64,000 nucleotides of DNA. Origin: Mucilaginibacter lacusdianchii (GTDB lineage Bacteria; Bacteroidota; Bacteroidia; Sphingobacteriales; Sphingobacteriaceae). The stretch covers positions 958,907 through 1,022,906 of the forward strand of contig NZ_WSRW01000003.1 of assembly GCF_009770985.1 (NCBI RefSeq), given 5' to 3'. The position numbers were made by a program, and so were the translations under genes. Under the pieces are notes generated by a model, which did no database searches, had not been told where the DNA came from, and worked only from the letters and a program-made list of their open reading frames with translations. Of the stretch, positions 17,282 through 26,874 are shown one piece after another (position 1 is the stretch's first letter; every line of letters starts with the position of its first letter).

Positions 17282-19147
17282 ATGGGAAGACAACGACTGA
17301 ACAGTGGGAACGCAGCAGAAAAAGAATTACCTAAAGCTAAGTTAAATAAGCAGAGTTTACAAAATGTAGGGAAACTGTTAAGCTATATTAAACCATACAA
17401 AGCTAAATTTATTGGAGGGCTTTTCTTCCTGGTGTTGTCAAGCTTGACTGGCTTGGCATTTCCTGCATTTTTTGGTGCTTTAGTTGATGCAGCGCAGGGC
17501 AAACAGCATACATCATTTATTAAGGCCGATTTGTTGACAATTGGCGAGATAGCCATGGTCGTTTTGTTCATCCAAGGCTTTGTGTCTTATTTTAGAATTA
17601 CCTGGTTTGTACAAGTAGCCGAAAAATCGTTGGCCGACATCAGACGGGACACTTACTTTAAACTAGTTACGCTGCCTATGAATTTTTTTGCCAACAGACG
17701 AGTTGGCGAATTAAACAGCCGTATTTCATCCGACTTATCGCAAATTCAGGATACGCTAACAACAACTTTGGCTGAGGTAATCAGGCAGGTTATTATATTA
17801 GTTGGTGGTACCATTTTGTTGACCATCGTGTCTTTAAAACTTACCTGCGCATTGTTATGTGTGTTGCCTGTATTAATTGCAGTTGCTATATTCTTTGGTA
17901 AATTTATTCGTAACCTATCTCGTCAGGCCCAGGATAAACTGGCTGAATCCAATACCATTGTTGAAGAAACATTGCAGGGAATTGCCAACGTAAAGGCCTT
18001 CGTGAGTGAAGCGTTCGAGGCAGGCCGTTACGACCGTAATCTACGTGATGTAGTTGGATTAGCCGTTAAAGGTGCTAAGTACCGGGGCATCTTTGGTGCA
18101 TTCATCGTTTTTTGTTTGTTCGGTACCATTTTTTGTGAGATATGGTATGGCTCTTATCTGGTGTCTATCCATGATCATGACTTCACTTTTGGTAAGTTAA
18201 CTGACTTTATTGTTTATGCCGCGTTCATCAGCGCAGCAATGGGTAGCCTGCCCGATTTATATGCAAACATTCAAAAAGCTGTCGGTGCGAGTGAAAGAGT
18301 GCTCGAAATTTTAAGCGAGCAAGGCGAGCCGGTATCTATTAATGAAAAAGACAACTTAGTGAAACAAACAATTGATGGCCAGGTAGCTTTTGATAATGTG
18401 CAGTTTCATTACCCATCAAGGCCCGAAATTCAGGTTTTAAGAGGTGTATCATTTGAAGCCAAGGCCGGACAAAAAGTAGCTATTGTTGGTCCTAGTGGAT
18501 CAGGAAAATCGACAATGGCTTCATTGATTCTTGAATTTTATCATCCGCAATCTGGCACGGTGCTGTTTGATAATAAGCCAGCAAGCGAATATGCATTAAC
18601 TGATATACGAAATCAAGTTGCTATTGTACCGCAGGACGTTTTACTATTTGGCGGTAGTATACTTGAAAATATTGCCTACGGGAAGCGCAATGCTTCTAAA
18701 GAAGAGATTATTCAGGCAGCTAAACGGGCTAATGCTCACCAATTTATTAGCGGTTTTCCTGAAGGATATGAAACGATTGTTGGCGATCGTGGTGTTAAAT
18801 TATCAGGCGGTCAGCGGCAACGGATTGCGATTGCAAGGGCACTATTGAAAAACCCAGCAATATTAATTTTGGATGAAGCGACTTCATCACTAGATTCTGA
18901 ATCTGAACGTTTAGTACAAGAAGCGTTAGAAGAATTAATGAAAGGCCGTACCTCTATCATCATTGCTCATAGGTTGTCTACCATTCGCGAAGCCGATAAA
19001 ATTGTGGTTTTGGAAAAAGGTCATATAGTTGAAAGTGGCACCCATGATGAACTGGTTGCTAACGAAAAAGGGTTATACCACTATTTAAGTCAGTTACAAT
19101 TTGAAAGTGCCGTATCTGCCGATAAACCGTCGGTAGTAGCAGAATAA
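17282..19147 (+). CDS. MsbA-like ABC transporter, fused permease and ATPase
   Basis: Half-size type IV ABC exporter of 621 residues. The N-terminal transmembrane domain (about 40-330) has six hydrophobic helices. The nucleotide-binding domain (about 365-605) contains Walker A GPSGSGKST, the Q-loop segment VPQDVLLF, the signature LSGGQRQR, Walker B ILILDEATSSLD and the switch histidine IIAHRLST. Closest in style to lipid/multidrug exporters of the MsbA/BmrA type and expected to work as a homodimer. The substrate cannot be deduced. The long cytosolic N-terminus before the first helix (about 35 residues) is polar and lysine-rich. Confidence 0.92.
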   Translation: MGRQRLNSGNAAEKELPKAKLNKQSLQNVGKLLSYIKPYKAKFIGGLFFLVLSSLTGLAFPAFFGALVDAAQGKQHTSFIKADLLTIGEIAMVVLFIQGFVSYFRITWFVQVAEKSLADIRRDTYFKLVTLPMNFFANRRVGELNSRISSDLSQIQDTLTTTLAEVIRQVIILVGGTILLTIVSLKLTCALLCVLPVLIAVAIFFGKFIRNLSRQAQDKLAESNTIVEETLQGIANVKAFVSEAFEAGRYDRNLRDVVGLAVKGAKYRGIFGAFIVFCLFGTIFCEIWYGSYLVSIHDHDFTFGKLTDFIVYAAFISAAMGSLPDLYANIQKAVGASERVLEILSEQGEPVSINEKDNLVKQTIDGQVAFDNVQFHYPSRPEIQVLRGVSFEAKAGQKVAIVGPSGSGKSTMASLILEFYHPQSGTVLFDNKPASEYALTDIRNQVAIVPQDVLLFGGSILENIAYGKRNASKEEIIQAAKRANAHQFISGFPEGYETIVGDRGVKLSGGQRQRIAIARALLKNPAILILDEATSSLDSESERLVQEALEELMKGRTSIIIAHRLSTIREADKIVVLEKGHIVESGTHDELVANEKGLYHYLSQLQFESAVSADKPSVVAE

Positions 19148-19218
19148 ACTTTTAAATTTAAATCATTACGTGCCTGACGGGATTTATACCTTGTCGGGCA
19201 TTTATTTTCTTGTTAAAA

Positions 19219-20613
19219 ATGAAGTTAACTATACACGGGGCAGCCCGTCAGGTTACCGGAAGCATGCATTTGCTGGAGGTTAATCGATATAAAATATTAG
19301 TGGATTGCGGCCTGGATTATGAAAAGGACCGTAGTACGCAAGCAAACGAGGATTTTCCCTTCAACCCTACAGACATCGATGTTGTGATATTGACACATGC
19401 ACACATCGATCACTCTGGTAACTTACCTACCTTAATACGGATGGGCTTTGACGGGCAGATATTATGTACACCGCCAACAGCCGAACTTACCGAATTACTA
19501 TTAATGGACTCGGTTAGTATATTCATGCACAAAGCCGAAAAGCGCCGCAAACACAGTCGTGGTGGCAAACATCATAGCCGGCCTCAACCCTTGTACTTGC
19601 AAAAGCATGTAATGGACACCATGGAGCGTATGGTAACTATTGGATTCAACAAACCTTTTAGGCTAAATGGAGACGTAGAGCTAACGTTTATTCCGGTTGG
19701 GCACCTTTTAGGCGCAGCAGCTGTGATTCTTAAAGTGAAGGATGATAACGAGGAGAAAACAATTGGTTTTACAGGAGATATCGGCCGTTATAACTATCCA
19801 GTATTGAACGACCCGCAGCCTCTTCCACCGGTAGATTACTTAGTAACCGAATCAACATACGGCGGCCGCTTCCATAGTAAAGATCAAACCATAGAACAGG
19901 TACTGGTAGACACTATTGAAAAGGCATGCATCAAAGAGTCGGGAAGGTTAATTATTCCAGCATTTAGCATTGGTCGTACGCAGGCACTGGTTTACTCATT
20001 AAATAAAATATTTAGCAGTGGTTTATTGCCGCCGGTTAAAGTATTTGTTGATAGTCCGCTGGCCAATATTTCCACTAATGTATTTCGTAAATACCACGAG
20101 TTGCTAAATGATGAGGCGCAAGATTTTTATAAAGCAAAAGGCGACGAGTTTGAGTTTGAAAACCTTACTTACATAGAAAATTTAAAAGATAGTAGGCAGA
20201 TATCCAACTACTTTGAACCTTGCATCATCATCTCTTCTGCAGGTATGCTTGAAGGTGGCCGCATCCAGGATCACTTGTACAACAATATCCAGAATTATTA
20301 TTGTACCATTCTCTTTATTGGATATTGTTCTAAGGGCACTTTGGGATATCGGTTGTTGCGCGGCGACCCGATAGTGCATATTAAAGACCGCGAAATGGCT
20401 GTATACGCTACTATTAAAAAGACTGACTTATTTAGCGCACACGGCGACCATCAAGACTTAGTTAATACTGTTAAACAGCAAAGTCCAGACCGGTTAAAAC
20501 GAGTGTTTCTAGTGCACGGAGAAGTTGAAAGCATGCAAGCATTAGCCGATGCTTTACAGAATGAAGGGTATGAGGTGACGCTGCCGGATAAAGGTGTAGA
20601 TTACTTGTTGTAA
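19219..20613 (+). CDS. Metallo-beta-lactamase/beta-CASP RNA-processing nuclease
   Basis: Beta-CASP ribonuclease family (CPSF73/RNase J-like, YSH1 type). From the ATG at 19219, zinc ligands appear as THAHIDHSGN (His60, His62, Asp64, His65), followed by GHLLGAAA and the GDIGR strand. The beta-CASP insertion spans about 210-370 and includes SSAGMLEGGR. The C-terminal RMMBL part has the late histidines FSAHGDHQDL and FLVHGE. Length 464 is typical for the single-chain bacterial form. An in-frame TTG at 19210 would add three residues but ATG is preferred. A basic His/Lys/Arg-rich loop near residues 112-125 may contact RNA. Confidence 0.9.
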   Translation: MKLTIHGAARQVTGSMHLLEVNRYKILVDCGLDYEKDRSTQANEDFPFNPTDIDVVILTHAHIDHSGNLPTLIRMGFDGQILCTPPTAELTELLLMDSVSIFMHKAEKRRKHSRGGKHHSRPQPLYLQKHVMDTMERMVTIGFNKPFRLNGDVELTFIPVGHLLGAAAVILKVKDDNEEKTIGFTGDIGRYNYPVLNDPQPLPPVDYLVTESTYGGRFHSKDQTIEQVLVDTIEKACIKESGRLIIPAFSIGRTQALVYSLNKIFSSGLLPPVKVFVDSPLANISTNVFRKYHELLNDEAQDFYKAKGDEFEFENLTYIENLKDSRQISNYFEPCIIISSAGMLEGGRIQDHLYNNIQNYYCTILFIGYCSKGTLGYRLLRGDPIVHIKDREMAVYATIKKTDLFSAHGDHQDLVNTVKQQSPDRLKRVFLVHGEVESMQALADALQNEGYEVTLPDKGVDYLL

Positions 20614-20693
20614 TAACTGAATAGTTAGTCTTTAATTATTTTCGTGTCCAAAGTGCAAATTAGTGAAACCTTGGCATATTGCCATTAAAATAG

Positions 20694-20726
20694 AAAGAGC
20701 GACCTGTTTATTACAAGTCGCTCTTT
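20694..20726. terminator. Bidirectional intrinsic terminator
   Basis: Stem of 10 bp (AAAGAGCGAC with GTCGCTCTTT), further closed by two pairs around an inner mismatch, with flanking T-run/A-rich ends. It lies between the convergent beta-CASP nuclease and serA genes. Confidence 0.8.
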
Positions 20727-20744
20727 TTTATTGAAATAGTACAT

Positions 20745-21701
20745 TTAAGCGATTTGCTTAAAATGATTGATAATTAAAGTAGCCAATTCTACCCCTATCC
20801 TTTCCTGCGCTTCATTTGTTGAGGCACCAATGTGCGGGGTAAGCGAAACTTTAGGATGTTGTAAAAGATCGGTACGTGGCGTGGGTTCATTGTCGAACAC
20901 GTCTAAACCGGCAAAACTTAACTTGCCGCTGTTCAAAGCTTCTAACAATGCATCTTCATCCACCGTGCCACCACGTGAGCAATTAACCAAACCGGCTCCT
21001 TTTTTCATAGCCGCAAAATCTTCAGCACCTATAATTGGTTTGTCGCTAAATGGTGTGTGGATAGAAATGAAGTCACTTTTGGCGATCAAATCTTCTTTGC
21101 TTACGTATTTAACCGGAACCTTAACAGTAACCCCTCCGCCTAAAACCAGTTCCAACTCGTTAACGGCAGAATAAGGATCAAATGCCAAAACTTCCATGCC
21201 AACACCGTAAGCAATTTTAGCTACTTCACGACCAATACGGCCAAAGCCTAAAATGCCAATTGTTTTACCACGTAACTCGATACCTTTAGCGTAAGCTTTT
21301 TTAAGATCGTTAAACTGAGATGCGCCATCAACTGGCATTTTACGATTGCTGTCAGCTAAAAAACGAACGCCGGTAAACAAATGTGCAAACACCAGTTCTG
21401 CAACCGATGCGGATGAGGCGGCTGGCGTATTGTGCACCGCAACGCCCTTTTCCTTAGCGTACTCTACATCAATATTGTCTACACCTACACCTCCCCGACC
21501 AATAAGCTTTAAATTAGGGCAAGCGTCAATTAGTGCTTTTCGTACTTTAGTGGCACTACGAACGGTGATAGCATCATAATTTTGAAGTTTTTCAGGAAGC
21601 TCTTCTTGTGGTATATAATTAGTATCTACTATAAAGCCGGCTTGCTCAAGCATTTGCTTGCCAACCGGATCGATGCCATCATTGGCTAATAACTTTATCA
21701 T
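20745..21701 (-). CDS. serA: D-3-phosphoglycerate dehydrogenase (short form)
   Basis: NAD-dependent oxidation of 3-phosphoglycerate, the first committed step of serine synthesis. It contains GFGRIG (NAD-binding Rossmann motif near residues 151-156), the catalytic arginine in NCSRGGTVDE, the glutamate in DNEPTP and the histidine in LTPHIGAST. At 318 residues it lacks the C-terminal ACT domain found in the serine-inhibited enzyme, so direct feedback by serine is unlikely. The next gene upstream on the same strand is serC, and the two catalyse consecutive steps; 103 nt separate them. A general 2-hydroxyacid dehydrogenase assignment is possible, but the serC neighbour favours serA. Confidence 0.92.
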   Translation of the reverse strand: MIKLLANDGIDPVGKQMLEQAGFIVDTNYIPQEELPEKLQNYDAITVRSATKVRKALIDACPNLKLIGRGGVGVDNIDVEYAKEKGVAVHNTPAASSASVAELVFAHLFTGVRFLADSNRKMPVDGASQFNDLKKAYAKGIELRGKTIGILGFGRIGREVAKIAYGVGMEVLAFDPYSAVNELELVLGGGVTVKVPVKYVSKEDLIAKSDFISIHTPFSDKPIIGAEDFAAMKKGAGLVNCSRGGTVDEDALLEALNSGKLSFAGLDVFDNEPTPRTDLLQHPKVSLTPHIGASTNEAQERIGVELATLIINHFKQIA

Positions 21702-21804
21702 AATTTGAAATGGATAGTAAATGGTTGATTAGTTAAGTAGTTGATTGGTTATTTAAATGGAACGTTAATTAGTCCCAATTGGCATTAACCAATCAACTCC
21801 GGTA

Positions 21805-22875
21805 TTAAGCTTTATATTTTTCAGCCAATTCTTGCATCGCATCAATCAGCACATGTATGCTGGTAGCTGGTAATGCATTGTAAATTGATGCACGGAAGCC
21901 ACCAACACTGCGATGGCCCTTAATGCCTACAATTCCTTTTTCATCACATAACTTCAAGAATGGTTTCTCGTGTTCTGGGTTGTTTACCACGAAACATACG
22001 TTCATTTTAGAACGGTCTTCAGTGGCACATACGCCCTTAAATAATGGGTTACGATCTATCTCCCGATACAATAAAGCGGCTTTAGCGTTGTTTTCCTCTT
22101 CAATAGCTGCTACCCCACCTTTCGCTTTTAACCAGCGCAACGTAAGCATAGAAACGTATATAGCAAACACAGGCGGCGTGTTGTACATAGAACCGCCTTC
22201 AATTTGTGTTTGATAATTGAACATTGCCGGTATTTTGCGATCTACTTTACCTAATATATCGTCTTTAACAATAACCAGCGTTACGCCAGCCGGCCCCATA
22301 TTTTTTTGTGCACCTGCGTAAATCAAGCCAAAATCGGAAACATCAAAGTTACGGCTGAATATATCTGAAGACATATCTGCAACCATTGGCACCGGGGACG
22401 GCTTGATCTGCTGAAGTTGCGTGCCGTATATGGTATTATTAGATGTTATATGAAAATAAGCTGCATCCGCAGGTACCTCATAATCTTTTGGAATATAAGT
22501 GAAATTATTTTCTTTGGAAGTAGCTACGATCTCGACATTGCCAAAGTATTTAGCTTCTTTTAACGCCTTGTTGGCCCAAACACCAGATTCCAGGTAAGCT
22601 GCTTTACCGCCGTCGGGCAACAGGTTGTACGGAACCATAGCAAACTGGGTACTGGCGCCGCCTTGCAAAAATAAAACAGAATAGCCTGCAGGAACTTCTA
22701 ACAGTTCCTTTACCAATTTTACTGCCTCATCCAACACTCCTTCAAATTCGGCCGAACGGTGCGATATCTCTAAAATGGACAAACCTGTTCCATTAAAATC
22801 AATCACAGCTTGTGAAGCCTGCTTCATTACTTCGTGAGGTAAGATGCCCGGACCGGCACCGAAATTATGTTTCAT
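21805..22875 (-). CDS. serC: Phosphoserine aminotransferase
   Basis: PLP enzyme converting 3-phosphohydroxypyruvate to phosphoserine, also used in pyridoxal phosphate synthesis. It begins HNFGAGPGILPHEV, the usual SerC opening with the glycine-rich loop. The PLP lysine is Lys191 in YAGAQKNMGPAG. SHRSAEF and GGASTQFAMVPYNLL are typical substrate/PLP contacts, and the C-terminal GHRSVGGFRASIYNA binds phosphate. Length 356 residues is normal. It lies just upstream of serA, giving a serC-serA serine module. Serine is also the substrate of the serine palmitoyltransferase encoded at 45 kb, a metabolic but not a regulatory link. Confidence 0.96.
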   Translation of the reverse strand: MKHNFGAGPGILPHEVMKQASQAVIDFNGTGLSILEISHRSAEFEGVLDEAVKLVKELLEVPAGYSVLFLQGGASTQFAMVPYNLLPDGGKAAYLESGVWANKALKEAKYFGNVEIVATSKENNFTYIPKDYEVPADAAYFHITSNNTIYGTQLQQIKPSPVPMVADMSSDIFSRNFDVSDFGLIYAGAQKNMGPAGVTLVIVKDDILGKVDRKIPAMFNYQTQIEGGSMYNTPPVFAIYVSMLTLRWLKAKGGVAAIEEENNAKAALLYREIDRNPLFKGVCATEDRSKMNVCFVVNNPEHEKPFLKLCDEKGIVGIKGHRSVGGFRASIYNALPATSIHVLIDAMQELAEKYKA

Positions 22876-23014
22876 AGCACTTATATAATGTTTATAATTC
22901 AGTGTTGCTACCAGTGTAGCTGCCGCCGAAGTTAAAAATTTAGTCTATAAATTTGGTAGCTTATTGTAAGATTTTGAAAATACTTTTATACGGCACCAAG
23001 CGTAATATGCAATT

Positions 23015-23680
23015 TTAAGCAACAAGATTATTTGCCTGCTTTAAACTCGTTACAGCTGCTAACGCATCGGGCGCTGAAAAAACTGAATTTCCAGCTACCA
23101 AAACATTAGCACCGGCTGCAATCAGCTGTGCAGCATTGTAAGTGCCTACCCCTCCATCAATTTCAATATACAATTCTGGATTGGATGACATAGCCAGCTG
23201 TTTAAGCTGAACAATTTTTTTATAGGTATTTGCAATGAAACGTTGCCCGCCAAAGCCTGGATTAACAGACATAATTAAAATCATATCAACATCGGCAATA
23301 ATGTCTTCAAGGAGGGAAATTGGCGTATGTGGATTCAATGCAACCCCTGCTAAACAACCTAAATCTTTAATGGCGTGTACAGTGCGGTGTAAATGCGTGC
23401 AGGCCTCCAGGTGAACGGTGATATTAGCTGCGCCAGCATTTTTAAATGCAGTAAGGTAACGATCAGGGTCGTTAATCATCAAATGGACATCAAGCGGCTT
23501 TGTAGCATGCTTTTGGATGGCTTCAACAACTGGTAAGCCAAAAGATATGTTGGGAACAAACATCCCGTCCATTACATCAACATGAATCCAGTCGGCTTCG
23601 CTGCGGTTCAGCATTTCTACGTCGCGCTGTAAATTAGCAAAGTCAGCTGCAAGAACGGAAGGTGCAATTAAATGCTTCAT
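23015..23680 (-). CDS. rpe: Ribulose-phosphate 3-epimerase
   Basis: TIM-barrel metal enzyme interconverting ribulose 5-phosphate and xylulose 5-phosphate in the pentose phosphate pathway. Diagnostic motifs are APSVLAADFANL at the start, HVDVMDGMFVPN (metal ligands His and Asp), LDVHLMI, MSVNPGFGGQRF (phosphate loop) and EIDGGVG (catalytic aspartate). Length 221 residues is normal. On its strand, a TATATTTG box ends 5 nt before the ATG, so the transcript is predicted to have almost no 5' leader. Confidence 0.96.
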   Translation of the reverse strand: MKHLIAPSVLAADFANLQRDVEMLNRSEADWIHVDVMDGMFVPNISFGLPVVEAIQKHATKPLDVHLMINDPDRYLTAFKNAGAANITVHLEACTHLHRTVHAIKDLGCLAGVALNPHTPISLLEDIIADVDMILIMSVNPGFGGQRFIANTYKKIVQLKQLAMSSNPELYIEIDGGVGTYNAAQLIAAGANVLVAGNSVFSAPDALAAVTSLKQANNLVA

Positions 23681-23685
23681 GCCGC

Positions 23686-23693
23686 CAAATATA
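23686..23693 (-). promoter_or_regulatory. Candidate -7 promoter box of rpe (TATATTTG)
   Basis: Exact TAnnTTTG match on the minus strand with only 5 nt (GCGGC) between its last base and the rpe ATG. No clear -33 TTG was found at the expected distance. Confidence 0.55.
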
Positions 23694-23756
23694 GGCAGAT
23701 TAACATATAAGTAAATAAGTAAACAGAAAATAGCTCAGTTATGAGCACAGAAAACG

Positions 23757-24035
23757 CTAATCACAATTTTGCAACAAATCGTAATATTTCCTCATGAGTT
23801 CAGTATCGTAGTTTACCAGCGATTGGTAAGCTTCGTTCACTAATTCATGTAATATAGATGCCCCCAATTGGCCAGCGCCATTAGGAATGCATTCATAATA
23901 TTTTATTAACTCTTTGACCCGGATGATTTCATAAAGCAAAAGCTGAATTAAATCGGCTTGTGATCCGCCAGGCGAATTGCCAGACACACTATTGCTCAAA
24001 AAATCCAAGGGATCATTGCCTGTAGCAGACGTCAT
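23757..24035 (-). CDS. Small hypothetical protein
   Basis: A 92-residue protein not recognised as a known family. The first 25 residues are Ser/Gly/Asn-rich and probably disordered. The rest is helical (LIQLLLYEIIRVKELIKYYE and LHELVNEAYQSLVNYDTELMRKYYDLL), with no signal peptide or membrane segment. It looks like a small cytosolic helical adaptor. It stands alone between rpe and pnp on the same strand, separated by about 75 and 175 nt. Coding character rests on the clean reading frame, sensible composition and lack of an opposing gene. Confidence 0.6.
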   Translation of the reverse strand: MTSATGNDPLDFLSNSVSGNSPGGSQADLIQLLLYEIIRVKELIKYYECIPNGAGQLGASILHELVNEAYQSLVNYDTELMRKYYDLLQNCD

Positions 24036-24146
24036 TTTTCAATAGGATCGGACTTAGATGTATTTATAGTTAATTACAACATAGTTGCTATGTTCTAATC
24101 AACAGCTCACTTTCATAGGGTTTACAAATTAAGTAAAATAAATAAA

Positions 24147-24190
24147 AAAACCCTACACCTTTTTTAACTAAAATATCAGGTGTAGGGTTT
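24147..24190 (-). terminator. Intrinsic terminator after pnp
   Basis: 14-bp stem (AAAACCCTACACCT with its complement) around a 17-nt loop, followed on the minus strand by a T-rich tract. It starts about 20 nt after the pnp stop. Confidence 0.8.
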
Positions 24191-24210
24191 TGCTTAGAAG
24201 CCAAAAAGAA

Positions 24211-26370
24211 TTAATCTTTTTTCTCTTCTTGTTGCTTTGGCGCAGCCTCTGGTTTAGGTGGCCTAGGTAATAAGGCTTTACGAGAAAGCTTTAATTTACC
24301 TTGCTTGTCGATATCCAACAATTTCACCTTAACAATTTCGCCAACCTCAAATACGCCATCCATTGTTTCGATACGACGGTGGTCAATTTCTGAAATATGC
24401 AATAATCCATCTTTGCCTGGCATAATTTCAACAAATGCACCAAAAGGCATGATAGATCTAACTTTACCTTCGTAAATCTCACCTACCTCAGGTTTGGCAG
24501 CAATTGCACGAATGCGGGCTACAGCAGCATCAATAGCATCTTTATGGTCAGCAAAAATCTGAACGATACCTTGATTGTCTTTTTCTTCGATGTTGATAGT
24601 AGCACCGGTTTCACGCTGCATTTCCTGAATAATTTTACCACCTGGGCCTATAACGGCGCCAATGAATTCTTTATCAATTTTCAGGGTTACAATGCGTGGT
24701 GCAAATGGTTTATAGTCTTCACGTGGCTCGCTGATAGTTTTGGCCATTTCGCCAAGGATGTGTAAACGACCTTCTTTAGCTTGTGCCAAAGCTTCGGTTA
24801 CCACTTCGTATGATAGACCATTTATTTTTAAGTCCATTTGGCAAGCAACAATACCTTTTGCAGTACCGGTTACCTTAAAGTCCATATCACCCAAGTGATC
24901 TTCATCACCTAAGATGTCTGATAAAATAGCATACTTGCCGGTTTTCTCATCAGTTATTAAACCCATGGCAATACCAGATACCGGAGCTGCAAGTTTAACA
25001 CCTGCATCCATCAGAGCCAACGTACCGGCACAAACTGTCGCCATTGATGATGATCCATTTGATTCCAGGATATCCGATACTACACGAATAGTATATGGGT
25101 TTTGATCTTCAGGCGGCAATACTTTTTTCAGTGAACGCATAGCCAGGTTACCATGACCTACTTCACGACGGCCAGGACCGCGGTTAGGACGAACCTCGCC
25201 GGTTGAGAAGCCAGGGAAGTTGTAATGCAGCATGAATTTGCTGTATCCGTTTAAGAATGCACCGTCAATCATTTGTTCATCGTCTTTACCACCTAAGGTA
25301 ACGCTGGTTAATGATTGGGTTTCGCCACGGGTAAATACCGCCGAACCATGTGCGGCAGGTAAATAATCAATTTCGCTCCATATTGGGCGAACTTGCCTTA
25401 AGCTACGGCCATCCAAACGTTTGTTCTCATCCAAGATCAGGTTACGTACTGCATCGTATTCTACATCATGGAAATATTTTTTAGCAAGACTTTTCGTAAC
25501 GTCGTCGATCTCGCCTAAAGTTCCGATAAACGCATCACGAACTTCTTTTAATTTATCATGGCGTTCGTGTTTTGATGAGCCTGAACCAGCTATCTCATAA
25601 ACTTTATCATAAGTAGCAGCATAAACCTGTTGTTTCAAGTCTTCATTGCTATGCTCATGTGAGTAAGTACGCTTAACAGTTTTACCAACTTCTTCAGTTA
25701 GTTCTTTTTGAACACGGCAATGATCTTTAATGGCGGCATGTGCAAATTTCAATGCCTCAACCATTTCTTCCTCTTGAATTTCATCTGCTTCGCCTTCAAC
25801 CATGTTGATGTCGTTTTCAGAACCAGCTACGATGAACTCTAAAGTGGCTCTTTCTAAATCGCTTAAAGCTGGATTGATAACCAACTGGCCATCAATTTTA
25901 GCAACGCGAACTTCAGAGATAGGGCCGTTGAATGGGATGTCAGAAACAGACAAAGCTGCTGAAGCGGCTAAACCTGCTAAGGCATCAGGCATGATATTTT
26001 TATCAGCCGAAATTAAAGAGATCATCACTTGCGTGTCTGCGTGATAATCTTCAGGGAACAGTGGGCGCAAAGCTCTGTCAACCAAACGTGAAATTAAGAT
26101 CTCATAGTCTGATAAACGTGCCTCGCGACGTAAAAAGCCGCCAGGTATACGACCTGTAGCAGCATATTTTTCTTGATAGTCAACAGAAAGCGGTAAAAAG
26201 TCGATGCCTTCTTTCGCTTCCGGAGATGAAACTACAGTAGCCAGTAACATGGTGTTACCCATTTTTACTACTACTGAGCCGTCTGCTTGTTTGGCCAGTT
26301 TTCCGGTTTCGATCTCAATGGTGCGGCCGTCACCTAAATCGATTACCTTTTTAATTGCATTGTAACTCAT
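24211..26370 (-). CDS. pnp: Polyribonucleotide nucleotidyltransferase (PNPase)
   Basis: Phosphorolytic 3'-5' exoribonuclease. It has two RNase PH domains (about 10-230 and 315-540, separated by a helical linker), a KH domain (about 555-615, with IGPGGKIIQEMQRETG) and an S1 RNA-binding domain (about 625-695, with GKVRSIMPFGAFVEI). The second PH domain carries RRPNRGPGRREVGHG and the DILGDEDHLGDMDFK metal/catalytic segment. A short charged tail (PKPEAAPKQQEEKKD) ends the 719-residue protein. It lies downstream of rpsO on the same strand, the widely conserved rpsO-pnp order, with a terminator-like hairpin between them. Confidence 0.97.
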   Translation of the reverse strand: MSYNAIKKVIDLGDGRTIEIETGKLAKQADGSVVVKMGNTMLLATVVSSPEAKEGIDFLPLSVDYQEKYAATGRIPGGFLRREARLSDYEILISRLVDRALRPLFPEDYHADTQVMISLISADKNIMPDALAGLAASAALSVSDIPFNGPISEVRVAKIDGQLVINPALSDLERATLEFIVAGSENDINMVEGEADEIQEEEMVEALKFAHAAIKDHCRVQKELTEEVGKTVKRTYSHEHSNEDLKQQVYAATYDKVYEIAGSGSSKHERHDKLKEVRDAFIGTLGEIDDVTKSLAKKYFHDVEYDAVRNLILDENKRLDGRSLRQVRPIWSEIDYLPAAHGSAVFTRGETQSLTSVTLGGKDDEQMIDGAFLNGYSKFMLHYNFPGFSTGEVRPNRGPGRREVGHGNLAMRSLKKVLPPEDQNPYTIRVVSDILESNGSSSMATVCAGTLALMDAGVKLAAPVSGIAMGLITDEKTGKYAILSDILGDEDHLGDMDFKVTGTAKGIVACQMDLKINGLSYEVVTEALAQAKEGRLHILGEMAKTISEPREDYKPFAPRIVTLKIDKEFIGAVIGPGGKIIQEMQRETGATINIEEKDNQGIVQIFADHKDAIDAAVARIRAIAAKPEVGEIYEGKVRSIMPFGAFVEIMPGKDGLLHISEIDHRRIETMDGVFEVGEIVKVKLLDIDKQGKLKLSRKALLPRPPKPEAAPKQQEEKKD

Positions 26371-26445
26371 TGTCGTTTTTGTATGATGCGCTTTTCGTCT
26401 TTAGGAGCGCACCTGTTTTATGGTGTGTATTTTTCTTTCAAAAAT

Positions 26446-26478
26446 AAAAAAGCTATCCGCAATTGGGATAGCTTTTTT
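26446..26478 (-). terminator. Hairpin/terminator between rpsO and pnp
   Basis: 13-bp stem (AAAAAAGCTATCC with GGATAGCTTTTTT) around a 7-nt loop, directly after rpsO. It could end most rpsO transcripts and allow read-through into pnp, or act as an RNase-processing hairpin. Confidence 0.8.
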
Positions 26479-26494
26479 TCAAAACCTGAAAGTA

Positions 26495-26773
26495 TTATTT
26501 GATGATATCTCTCAGCTCAAGAGCTTTGATGATAGCACGATATCTTCCAATTTCTTTTTTGTACAGGTAAGCTAATAAAGCACGACGTTTACCTACTAAT
26601 TTTTGCAGTGATAACTGAGTGGCAAAATCTTTTTTGTTTTTTTTCAAATGCCCGGTTAAGTGTGCAATACGAGTAGTAAATAAGGCAATTTGGCCTTCTG
26701 CTGAACCTGTGTTGGTAGCTGCGCCACCATGTTGTGCGAAAATCTCGGCTTTCGCTTCTTTACTTAAATACAT
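26495..26773 (-). CDS. rpsO: 30S ribosomal protein S15
   Basis: Primary rRNA-binding protein of the small subunit. The family core is clear: GSAEGQIALFTTRIAHLTGHLKKNKKDFATQ followed by LVGKRRALLAYLYKKE, with binding residues for 16S rRNA helix 22. At 92 residues it is close to the 89-residue standard. It precedes pnp. A TATATTTG box at 26820-26827 lies 46 nt upstream on the same strand, so unlike its neighbours this gene has a normal leader, where autoregulation could act. Confidence 0.97.
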   Translation of the reverse strand: MYLSKEAKAEIFAQHGGAATNTGSAEGQIALFTTRIAHLTGHLKKNKKDFATQLSLQKLVGKRRALLAYLYKKEIGRYRAIIKALELRDIIK

Positions 26774-26819
26774 TACTTGAATAATATTAAAGCGTAAATA
26801 ATTATTGTTAATTAACGCG

Positions 26820-26827
26820 CAAATATA
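26820..26827 (-). promoter_or_regulatory. Candidate -7 promoter box of rpsO (TATATTTG)
   Basis: Exact TAnnTTTG match on the minus strand, 46 nt upstream of the rpsO start. Confidence 0.55.
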
Positions 26828-26874
26828 ATTAAAATAATTAGAATGAGCAATTGCTTATTATCGATACGGTAAAG

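Noticed and set aside
26446..26478. Riboswitch or ribosomal-protein leader between rpsO and pnp
   Set aside because: Only a simple T-tailed hairpin is present; a terminator or processing site explains it.
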